Shown: piece by piece, positions 56,515-64,000 of the stretch
Layout: each line of letters opens with the position of its first letter
Position numbering within the stretch: the stretch's first letter is position 1
Source of the DNA: Canna indica
Taxonomy: Eukaryota; Streptophyta; Magnoliopsida; Zingiberales; Cannaceae
Reading direction: 5' to 3'
DNA length: 64,000 bases
Assembly (NCBI GenBank): GCA_034359265.1
Contig: CP136890.1
Coordinates: forward strand, 29,120,501 to 29,184,500
Made by a program: the position numbers and the translations under genes
Notes under the pieces: model-generated
Databases searched by the model: none
The model's input: the letters and a program-made list of their open reading frames with translations, nothing else
What the model was told of the DNA's origin: nothing

Positions 56515-56811
56515 ATGCCAAAATATTATCCCTTAGTCTGCTGTTTCCTTGCTGCTTGTTTAGCTAAGAAGTGTGCTTCAATGTTTTGTTCTCTTGGAAT
56601 ATTACTCCAATTTGAAGTCGTAAGCAATTTGATGGATGATTTGATGTCTAAATACTATGCAGCATGGTCAGCTCCATCCAATACTTCATCGGTAACTTCA
56701 ACACCCTCGGACCCTTATTCAGTTGTGAATTGTGTTGAAAGGCTTGCAAAATTACCAAGTCTAACAACACATTCACATCTTAAGGCATTAACTAAATTGG
56801 TAGAAAATTAA
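56515..56811 (+). CDS. Small hypothetical ORF, unrecognised
   Basis: A 98-codon frame with a Cys/Leu-rich first part (LVCCFLAACLAKKC) and a second part DPYSVVNCVERLAKLPSLTT followed by HSHLKALTKLVEN. The second part is shared with the duplicated copy at 57487-57566, where it reads AKLPGLSTHSHVKALTKFV in a different context. The repeated helix pattern is faintly like the C-terminal segment of plant transposon-derived MYB/SANT-like proteins, but this cannot be asserted. It may be the remnant of an exon rather than a gene. Confidence 0.25.
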   Translation: MPKYYPLVCCFLAACLAKKCASMFCSLGILLQFEVVSNLMDDLMSKYYAAWSAPSNTSSVTSTPSDPYSVVNCVERLAKLPSLTTHSHLKALTKLVEN

Positions 56812-57196
56812 GATTGATGTGTTCTTATTATGACCTTGTTAGATCACCTGCTCTTGCTTTGGGCTAATCAATTGCCCAAAGCCCATTCCACTCCATCCAC
56901 GAGGTCTTAAATAGTAATTTTGTCTAATTACTTAATGTAATACTTATGGTGGTTCAAACTACTTTTATGAGTGGACTTGTGGCCCTTGTACCTTTACTAG
57001 ATAATTGTTTGACGAACAACCTTGTTATGTTTTACTTTTACATTTATTATTTATTGCTTGTGCTATGATATGTTTTATATATTGATTTATTTTTTATTTA
57101 CAATATTATACAATGTCGTGCTGTTGTGATTGTTTTTTATTGAAACATTTTACTTCTTATCGTGCAATGACTCTTCCACTGCATAATCAATTTAGG
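56748..57196 (+). repeat. Segmental duplication, copy A
   Basis: Runs from CAAAATTACCAAGTCTAAC to GCATAATCAATTTAGG. Copy B is at 57494-57798 plus 59150-59310, split by a MULE-like element. Copy A has the unoccupied target site near 57031-57040 (TTTACTTTTA). Confidence 0.88.
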
Positions 57197-57344
57197 TGTT
57201 AGTTTGGTTGACACAACTTCCTGCAGAAAATTGTACTTCCCAAAAAATTATATTTTTTGATCTTATTTGATTGACACACTTTCTATATTTTACGGTAAGT
57301 ACAATTTTATCAGAAAGTGTAACTTTCTCTAAAATATAAGAAGT

Positions 57345-57372
57345 AACTTACCTAGGGGAACCTAGGTAAGTT
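57345..57372. repeat. Perfect 12 bp palindrome with 4-base loop
   Basis: AACTTACCTAGG, loop GGAA, CCTAGGTAAGTT. It lies in the spacer (57197-57493) between the duplicated copies, which is also rich in short inverted words (GGTTGACACA, TTGATTGACACA) and may be a small element. Confidence 0.85.
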
Positions 57373-57798
57373 GCACTTCCTATGTTGTATTTAGAAGAAA
57401 AAGATAATTGTATCCTCACATTTGCATTTAATGATAGACTTAATTAATATTTTCAACATTATGAGATTAAGTCATTCATAAATTCAACATTATTTGCAAA
57501 ATTACCAGGTCTATCAACACATTCACATGTTAAGGCATTAACGAAATTTGTTGGGAAATCGAGATTTGTGTGCTCTTATTATGACCTTGGCAGATCACCT
57601 GCTCTTGCTTTGGGCTGATCAGTTATCCTAAGCTCATTCCAATCCATCCATGAGTCTTAAATAGTAATTTTGTCAAATTACTTAAGGTAATGTTTATGGT
57701 GGTTCAAAGTTTAAATTACTTTTATTAATGGACTTGTGGGCCCTTGTGCCTTTACTAGATAATTGTTTGACGAACAACTTTGTTATGTTTTACTTTTA

Positions 57799-59149
57799 GG
57801 ATAAAGATCATATTTGTCCCTAAAGTATTCAAAAAGATATAAATTTATTCTCAAACTTTTTTTAAAAAAAAAAATACTCTCGCCGTTTAAATTTTGGGCC
57901 AAAAATATCATTGCATGTAACAGTTTGACAAGTCAACAAACGATTACTTATGTGGCAATGATAAGGATCATATTTGCCCCTAAAATATTTAAAAAGGTAC
58001 AAATTTGCCCTTAGACTTTTTTAAAAAAAAGATATCTTCATCATCCAAATTTTAGGCCATATTTACCCCTAAAGTATTCGAAAAGATACAAATTTATCCT
58101 TAAACTTTTTATTTTTTGAAAGATACCCTCGTCATCCAAATTTTGGGCAAAAAATACCACTGCTTATAACGGTTTGACAAATCAACAAATAATTGCTTAC
58201 GTGATAAATAAAATAAGTCACATCATCAAGCCACACTAGATTTTAAGCTGCCAACATGTAATACCCAATATATTCACAATCTAAATTAATTAGGGGCGAC
58301 AGAGTTTGTATATATCCTAGCTTTTAGTTACATGCCATTAAAACACGCGTCAAATTGAACGAGCTGAAAAGATATGAAAAATAAGAAAAGGAAAATAAGG
58401 TAGCCCAGCCGGCTGCAAAAACTAATCGGTTAAGAGGTACTGCAAAAATACGTCTCACCACTTCTTGTAATACCCAAAAAAAATTAAAATATTTATTTAA
58501 TTATTTCAGCAAAATAATTTAATCGTGCGTTATGATGGATCGGATGAAACGCCGAAGGGCTTGAATTGAAGATTAGCCTTTGCGCGATAGGAAATTAATT
58601 CATCTAAGTTTGATTAGTCCTTAGACGGGTTGCTTGGTTTGAGACGAATTCGGAGGTTCGAGCGGAACTCGAATTAGACTTGTATTGATTGAGTTATGAC
58701 TTATTTTAGACTCAACTTAAATTAAGGGGCACTTTGGTCTTTTGGCAATTGGAATTTTAGTATTTATACCTCATCCCTCAGGGGTGCGAGAGATTTTTGG
58801 CCCAAAATTTGGACGACGATGGTATTTTTCAAAAAATAAAAAGTTTAAGGGCAAATTTGTACCTTTTCGAATACTTTAGGGGTAAATATGGCCCAAAATT
58901 TGAATGACGATGATATTTTTCAAAAAAAAAGTTTAAATGCAAATTTGTACATTTTTTAATACTTTAGGGGCAAATATATATGATCATTATCCTTGCCACA
59001 TAAGCAATCGTTTAGTGACTTGTCAAATCATTACAAGCAGTGGTATTTTTGACCCAAAATTTGGACGGCGAAGGTCTTTTTGAAAAAAAAAATTAAGGGC
59101 AAATTTGTACATTTTCTAATACTTTAGAGGCAAATATGATCCTTATTCC
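57799..59149. mobile_element. MULE-like element with about 360 bp terminal inverted repeats
   Basis: Left arm about 57799-58200 and right arm about 58790-59149 are inverted copies. Each is built of repeated blocks such as GGATCATATTTGCCCCTAAA and ACAAATTTGCCCTTA. A 10 bp target duplication TTTACTTTTA lies at 57789-57798 and 59150-59159, and copy A supplies the empty site. The centre holds LTR fragments and no gene. The duplication length and long arms point to Mutator-type mobility. Confidence 0.85.
58257..58765 (+). repeat. Two Del-type LTR starts inside the MULE-like element
   Basis: TGTAATACCC occurs at 58257 and 58466. The sequence after 58466 (TAATTTAATCGTGCGTTATG, then GAGACGAATTCGGAGG and TAGACTCAACTTAAATTAAGG) resembles the start of Del/Tekay LTRs such as the one complementary to 8926. 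They are short fragments with no coding sequence. Confidence 0.5.
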
Positions 59150-59310
59150 TTTACTTTTACATCTATATTGCTTATTGCTTGTGCTATGATATATTGTATA
59201 TATTGATTTATTTTGTATTTACAATATTATACAATATAGTGCTGCTCTTGATTGTTTTTTGTTGAAACAAATTTTACATTTTATTGTACAATGACTCTTC
59301 CACTGCATAA

Positions 59311-59495
59311 TAATCATTTTAATAACATATAATGATGAAGAATGAGTTATTGGATAACATGGTATATAGATTAATTATGTCCTTTTTATAACTTTTTTAT
59401 AGCATGGTTCGGTATGATAGTTGAAGATGAAGAATGTGGCGCGGGCCATTTAGACAAGTATGCATATTAATTTTGATTGTTGTGGCATACGTTCA
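59311..59495. other. Intergenic
   Basis: Nothing recognised. Confidence 0.6.
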
Positions 59496-59831
59496 AGAGT
59501 CAATATATAGTTTAGTAAGATATGAAAATAATCTATCTGCATATCAAATTTTTCTCACTTCCTTTAATTATGTCATGAGTATAGGAGACTATTTTTTTTA
59601 ACAAAGATAGAAAGTCACAATGAGTGATCATACTAGGGATCGAACCCTAAATCTCTAGGCAACATACAACGTATTGCCACCAACTGTGCTATCCACAGCT
59701 GGCCATGAGCATAGGAGACTTAGTTTAGATGATAAAAGAGTTAATATATAGTTTAGTAAGATATGAAAATAATCTATCTGCGTATCAAATTTTTCTCTCT
59801 TCCTTTAGTTATGTCATGAGCATAGGAGATT
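59496..59831. repeat. Direct repeat of about 95 bp, SINE between the copies
   Basis: Copies at 59496-59590 and 59737-59831 share GTTTAGTAAGATATGAAAAT, then AATCTATCTGC and ATGTCATGAG. The unit including the segment 59704-59736 is about 128 bp. The SINE lies in the spacer. Confidence 0.82.
59591..59703 (-). mobile_element. tRNA-derived SINE, about 113 bp
   Basis: On the - strand it has an A box TAGCACAGTTGG (59680-59691) and a B box GGTTCGATCC (59637-59646), spaced as in a tRNA gene. An A-rich tail is at the left end (complement of ATTTTTTTTA). Flanks CATGAGTATAGGAGACT (59574-59590) and CATGAGCATAGGAGACT (59704-59720) match at 16 of 17 bases. It cannot fold into a normal tRNA cloverleaf along its whole length, so a SINE is the better call. 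Confidence 0.78.
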
Positions 59832-60325
59832 TAGCTTAGAGGATAGAAGAGTTTTCTTTGAGGAAGGAGTTGTGATGTTTCTTATATTTTGTGGAAATGA
59901 ACAAGTACTAATTGTTGCAAAATATTACCAACACTTACAAAGATGATTGATCACTAGTTCAAGTGTACAATGGTCGTAGCTTTTCGATTACGCACACAAA
60001 TTATAAAGGCACGACAATCGCAGACCCTTCAACCAGAGATTGAAGGGAAGCCTAGTGGTTCTAATAGTTTAATATAATAATTTATTATTACATGTATAGT
60101 AGTTTTAGTTTTGAATGGGTGCAAGGGGACTAACACAATAATTTATCTTTACGTGGAACTGCATAAGGGCTATTAATGGGACTCACATATGAGCATGTGT
60201 TGTATACCATGGGCATAAAGGAATACTCACAAAATATGATGGCAACCTATGTCTATAATATGTTCTTTACCTACATGAAGACCAACTAGGAGGGGATCAC
60301 CAATTACTCAGGTATATTTGCTCGT
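59832..60325. other. Intergenic, no gene seen
   Basis: No coding or element signal that can be supported. Confidence 0.6.
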
Positions 60326-60332
60326 ATAATAT

Positions 60333-60513
60333 AGAGTAAATAACAAAAAAAAATGAAATTTAATCATTTTCTCATTTTTAGTACGAACTTTTTCCATTAT
60401 AAAGACAATATGCAAACTTAGTATTTGTTATCCCGTTTAGCATACCCCGTCAATTTTAACATAAATGGTTGATCTGTCACGTTAACAGCGACGACGTGGC
60501 AAGTATTTGTCCT
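60333..60513 (+). repeat. Pack-MULE left terminal inverted repeat
   Basis: Contains TCATTTTTAGTACGAACTTT and GTTTAGCATACCCCGTCAAT. Pairs with 62165-62347 reversed. Confidence 0.85.
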
Positions 60514-60625
60514 AGCTGGCACCCACCGGTCGAATGAGATTTTGAAGCCAAATTATCATTTTGTCATTCGTCAACTGCTCATGTATGTTAATCGGGGACG
60601 GACAAATTAATAATTTCCATAGTCG

Positions 60626-60930
60626 TCTTTAATTTTGGACTACTCCGCCTCCTTAAGGGCTTTGTCGGCCTCAGCGGTGCCATCTTCACCCAGCTTTACC
60701 TTGCATTTTACAGCTGCAGCGGCGACCCCATGTCTAGTGTAACTTCCCATGAATTTAAGGTCTTGTGCACCTTCCTCATGTATACGCAGCTGTCCAAGTC
60801 AACTTCCTCCCGCCGGAGGAGTTTGTCATCGGTGGAGACATTCTCCTTCAACGTCGAGCAGTGGGCGAGCTCCAAGTCCGAGAGATTCGAGCGCTCCAGG
60901 TTGAAGTCCATGGCTTCTTATCCCTCCAAG
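60626..60930 (-). pseudogene. Captured gene fragment, unrecognised
   Basis: GC-richer than its surroundings. A minus-strand frame reads LELAHCSTLKENVSTDDKLL and LDSCVYMRKVHKTLNSWEV. An adjoining frame gives VKCKVKLGEDGTAEADKALK before a stop. The wording looks like a real protein end, with helical charged residues, but the family was not recognised. It is probably a captured exon with one frame break. Confidence 0.4.
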
Positions 60931-60995
60931 GTCCGATTCGTGTACGGCAACAATCCCGAGTGGAGCAACCAGCCGATCAACGATCAAGCAAATCC

Positions 60996-61334
60996 ATGGT
61001 GGAGCCCTTGCACCTGGATCCCTACCCCTCAAACATCGATCCCTCTCTCTTTTCTTGTGATCCCCTTCCTCCTCCCTCCCAACTCCTCTTGGGCAATGAC
61101 TTCAACCTTGACCTCGACATCGATTTTGACTTCTCTGTTGAATTCTTCCGTTCGGTGGACGACCTCCCCTCGCCTCCCTCCGACGTGTCACCAAAGCCTG
61201 GCCCTGGAGATGTATTTGGCATCTCCTCCTCTTCTTGCTCACCCCTGCACCATCAAAGTTTCGATCTCTCCCACAATTTGAAAGGTTTCGGCCTGGCCTC
61301 TCCTGATTCTAACCAGTATATTGTTGCATTTTGA
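60996..61334 (+). pseudogene. Captured coding fragment, Pro/Asp-rich (possible bZIP N-terminus)
   Basis: Open from an ATG at 60996 to a stop at 61334. It reads NIDPSLFSCDPLPPPSQLLL, NDFNLDLDIDFDFSVEFF and RSVDDLPSPPSD. An acidic, Asp/Phe-alternating N-terminus of this kind is seen in membrane-tethered plant bZIP factors of the bZIP17/28 type. That resemblance is only suggestive, and no basic region or zipper is present. The ending probably runs into non-coding sequence. Confidence 0.35.
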
Positions 61335-61522
61335 AAAGATGACATTTTATCATACTGTCAAAGAAAAGATTAACAAATTGCAAAGGTCATCAAAAGAAAA
61401 ATAAATTTTACAGCGCTCTACTGCATACCAGTGATAGAGAAGTATGCTTTCGGTTCATCTTCTTCATCTTATGATCTTTTCCATCTCTTCTTCTTCCCCA
61501 GTTGCCCTCCCCTCATCACACC

Positions 61523-61530
61523 TATAAATA
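61523..61530 (+). promoter_or_regulatory. TATA box of captured expansin gene
   Basis: TATAAATA 75 bp before the expansin ATG, followed by a CT-rich leader (CCATCTTCCTCTCTCTATC). Spacing and leader are those of a plant promoter, so the capture included the core promoter. Confidence 0.7.
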
Positions 61531-61604
61531 GATCACTCCCCTCCCTCGCTTCTTCCCCATCTTCCTCTCTCTATCTCTACTACCACAAAAACCTTTGCTT
61601 GTTC

Positions 61605-62142
61605 ATGGAGTTTCTCAAGGCCATCATCTCCTTCCTTTCCCTTGTCTTCATGTTCAAGGTTGTTCAAGGAGATTCTGGGAGATGGACTAGTGCTCATGGT
61701 AGCTTCTATAGAGGTGGTGATGCTTCAGGAACGATGGGTAAGAATTCGCACGACTGTTTCATCAAGCTGCTTAATTGCATGCATGAAACCTCTTTAATGT
61801 TTGTGCAATCTTTGTTGTAGGAGCTTGTGGATGTGGAAACCACTACATTCAAGGATACGACACGAACACGATCATGATGAGCACTGCTCTATTCAACAAT
61901 GGGCAGAGTTACGGTGCTTGTTTCGAGATCAGGTGCGTGGACGATCCCTAGTGGTGTGGTGCATCCCCGGCGGCTCGATCCATCGTCGTCACCGCCACCA
62001 ACTTTCGCCCACCCAATATCGCTCTTCCCAGCAACAATGGCATGTGGTGCAATCTGCCATTGCACCACTTTAATCTCGCTCAACCGATTTTTCAATAGAC
62101 TGCACAGTATAGAGCTGGCATTGTCCTTGTTCAATACAGAAG
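61605..62142 (+). pseudogene. Alpha-expansin fragment, exons 1 and 2
   Basis: Exon 1 (61605-61737) codes a signal peptide (MEFLKAIISFLSLVFMFKVV) and the mature start GRWTSAHGSFYRGGDASGTM. Intron A (61738-61820) has GTAAGA and TTGTAG ends. Exon 2 (61821-62142) carries [57 protein letters not shown] and AGIVLVQYR, ending at a GTAACA donor. Alpha-expansins loosen cell walls. This is their domain 1; domain 2 and the third exon are absent. In-frame stops lie at 61949-61951 and 62096-62098. A conserved Cys is Tyr (SYGACFE for SCGACFE) and the HFD motif is HFN. Only about 20 bp of intron B remains before the inverted repeat. Confidence 0.9.
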
Positions 62143-62164
62143 GTAACATCAAAGTTCTACAAAC

Positions 62165-62347
62165 AGGACAAATACTTGTCTTGACATCGTTGTTAATGTG
62201 ATAGATCAGTCATTTTTGTTAAAATTGATGGGGGTATGCTAAATGGGGTAACATATACTAAGTTTGTGTATTGTCTTGCTAACGAAAAAAGTTCGTGCTA
62301 AAAATGAGAAAATGGTCAAAGTTCGTGTTTTATTTGCTATTTACTCT
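62165..62347 (-). repeat. Pack-MULE right terminal inverted repeat
   Basis: Inverted copy of 60333-60513, ending TATTTACTCT followed by ATAATAT. Confidence 0.85.
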
Positions 62348-62354
62348 ATAATAT

Positions 62355-62854
62355 ATGGTTCCAACTTTGATCTCCCTATACCAAATGGAGATAAAATCTG
62401 ATAAATTTGAGTTACACACCGAGTTTCTTGTATCTTAGTTTTATTTCAATACACATTATCTCTATTTTTGTAGATGAATATTACGGAGTGGATGTTGGAT
62501 ATCCAAACGTACTATGATTTTTTTCACCCTACGGGGGCGAAAGATACCATCTTTTTTATTACCGTAGGCAAGATATCATATCAAAAAGAGAACTATTCAA
62601 CTAATGTCATTCACCAGTTTGCAATGTCATTTAACGTTGTTTTGAATTGCTTAAAGCACGATTTTCGATTATGAAGATAATGTAGAAGTACGAGCTCGCG
62701 CGATAAAGCAATATCACCTTAATTTGTTGTGCATACATAATTTTATTATTAAGTATTGTAATTCGAATAATTTATTGGTCAAATGAAGGAGCTATAATTG
62801 ATGATGAAGAGGTATCTTCATCTAGTTAATATGTCATGCATGTTATTTGAAAGG
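62355..62854. other. Intergenic, no supported gene
   Basis: One 66-codon open frame at 62474-62674 has no recognisable motif and is probably chance. Nothing else seen. Confidence 0.55.
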
Positions 62855-62981
62855 TCTAATAACCATAAAAAATACGAACTTGGACCATTTTTTGATTTTT
62901 AGCACAAACTTTTTTCGTTAGCAAGAAAATACACGAACTTAAGATTCATTATCCCTTTAGGCATACCTTGTCAATGTTAAC
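62855..62981 (+). repeat. Third copy of the Pack-MULE end
   Basis: Reads TTTTTAGCACAAACTTTTTTCG, GCAAGAAAATACACGAACTT and GGCATACCTTGTCAATG, as in the left inverted repeat and in the same orientation. It breaks off at 62981 where a Del-type LTR starts. Confidence 0.78.
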
Positions 62982-64000
62982 TGTCATACCCCAAACTCGG
63001 GCATGATCGGCTAGAGTACTACACGTACCTCGAAGCCTAACCCAACCAAGAAAAATAACAATATAGAAACCCTGAACAATTTCATAAAATAGAAACCATC
63101 TTTCTAAAATTAATTTTAATCAAACAAAAATCACAATAAGAGTCCAATGCCAATAAATGTCCAAGACTCCTAAAAACAAATCCAATTAAATAAGAATAGA
63201 GTTTATTATTTAAATGCGGAAAAAAATCCAACAACGACTCATATGACTAAAGAAAAACATCCCTTGACCATGACGTGTCACGAGATCCGTTGTTCCTAAT
63301 GTCACTAGCTGCACTACTGTATCCCAGTACCTATCTGATCATGCTCAGGTGCTGCAAGATAGCAATATAAAACGGTAAGTCCAACTAGGACTTAGTGAGT
63401 GGCATAATCCCTTACATTCATGTCCATTAATTCAAGCCAACAAGTAAACAAGTTTATGGATCAAATATACCTCATATACATGAGCAAAATATGCTAAAGA
63501 AATAAATACCATCAAACACATCTATTCATCCACATAAGCAATAACTAACATGAATATATTCATAAAGCCAGCAAGACATAAACACCATACAGAAACATCC
63601 AACATCCACACAAGTCACCCGAGTCGGTCGTCAGTATGGTGGGCTGACGAGCTTCCCGATCCAGGGATCCGCCGGTCCAATATCCAGGGACCCGTCGATC
63701 CAATAATCTAGGGACCTGTCGGGCGTACGTTGATCACTACTCTGTCTCAGCGTACTTCTCACTCATGCCACCCGAGTCGATCGTCAGTGTGGCTGCTGAC
63801 GAGCTTTCCCGATCCATAACCACAAACATATCCAAACATTTATAATTAAATCAACAACTAAGCAGTGATAAAGAAAAATGTATAACATCCTTATGCCTAT
63901 AAAACCATCTCAGGACCTCTAGGGTCCTTGATATCCACATATGAGTAGACACATGATCCAAACCACAAATAACATATAATAAGAATTATTCCCAGTAAGA
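62982..64000 (-). repeat. Del/Tekay-type LTR, runs off window
   Basis: Starts TGTCATACCCCAAACTCGGG. It shares with the LTR at 5449 the GTCACGAGATCCGTTG, GGACTTAGTGAGTGGC and CACCCGAGTC-type blocks in the same order. No gene. The other end is outside the window. Confidence 0.72.

Larger units (their letters stand above)
57494..59310 (+). repeat. Segmental duplication, copy B (interrupted)
   Basis: 57494-57798 and 59150-59310 together align with copy A at 56748-57196. The MULE-like element at 57799-59149 accounts for the gap. Confidence 0.86.
60333..62347. mobile_element. Pack-MULE-like element carrying gene fragments
   Basis: Terminal inverted repeats of about 181 bp at 60333-60513 and 62165-62347 (outer ends AGAGTAAATA, inner limit AAGTATTTGTCCT), flanked by ATAATAT at 60326-60332 and 62348-62354. 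The interior is made of host-like sequence: an unknown minus-strand fragment, a Pro/Asp-rich coding fragment, and a promoter plus two exons of an alpha-expansin. No transposase. The structure is that of MULEs that have captured genes. The readable duplication is 7 bp; 8-11 bp is usual, so the exact edge may be a base or two off. Confidence 0.78.

Noticed and set aside
59591..59703. A tRNA gene on the - strand
   Set aside because: A and B boxes are present, but the stems do not form a full cloverleaf and the unit has an A-rich tail with flanking duplications, so a SINE fits better.
60730..61281. Plus-strand frame of 183 codons rich in Ser/Pro
   Set aside because: It overlaps the better-supported minus-strand fragment and the frame beginning at 60996. 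Its composition reflects CT-rich DNA.
62474..62674. 66-codon frame between the MULE and its third end copy
   Set aside because: No recognisable motif, AT-rich context, no splice or promoter context.

Overview
The window looks like nuclear DNA of a flowering plant with a repeat-rich genome. It has no bacterial-style operons. Nearly everything recognisable is a plant transposable element: CACTA, hAT, MULE, Ty3/gypsy Del/Tekay and Tat, Ty1/copia, LINE, SINE, TRIM and MITEs. The only host-type coding pieces are fragments with plant introns. The long-LTR Del/Tekay and Sirevirus-like elements would fit a monocot, but the species cannot be fixed from this sequence. No intact, confidently functional gene was found.

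Layout. (1) 1-9342: a CACTA element on the + strand with a large internal deletion. It is split by a truncated Del/Tekay gypsy element on the - strand (1769-8926), whose LTR itself carries a hAT element (5904-6828). (2) 9343-12300: a second CACTA on the - strand, hit by the first CACTA and by a solo LTR (10487-12025). (3) 12300-28700: a Tat-type gypsy element on the - strand. It is split by a non-autonomous CACTA (14090-24228), which holds a Sirevirus-like copia deletion derivative (16146-24130), whose LTR holds a solo LTR (21464-23018). A further solo LTR (25043-26382) splits the Tat reverse transcriptase. (4) 28720-31490: a truncated LINE on the - strand and a truncated LTR. (5) 31918-32784: two MITE-like elements. 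(6) 33048-42194: a small gene resembling plant selenoprotein H/Rdx-like proteins. Its first exon is split by a 7.5 kb non-autonomous copia element (33708-41196), which has a 424 bp TRIM sitting 3 bp inside one LTR. (7) 43290-47450: a degraded Del-type LTR and a hAT transposase fragment. (8) 48043-55941: a full-length but decayed LINE with a 15 bp target-site duplication, split by a solo LTR. (9) 56500-60300: a local segmental duplication carrying a MULE-like element, and a tRNA-derived SINE. (10) 60333-62347: a Pack-MULE-like element carrying a promoter and two exons of an alpha-expansin gene plus other gene fragments. (11) 62855-64000: a third copy of that MULE end and a Del-type LTR that runs off the window.

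How it fits together. Target-site duplications, reading frames that resume across insertions, and sister-copy empty sites let the order of many insertions be read directly. One LTR family (starts TGTTGGC, carries GTCGACCG-rich simple sequence) is present as one two-LTR element and five solo, truncated or diverged LTRs. This points to an active family with frequent LTR-LTR recombination. The items most worth a second look are the expansin-carrying Pack-MULE, the gene split by copia plus TRIM, the gag-to-pol-tail copia derivative, and the expanded self-complementary microsatellite that makes the two LTRs of one element differ by about 290 bp.
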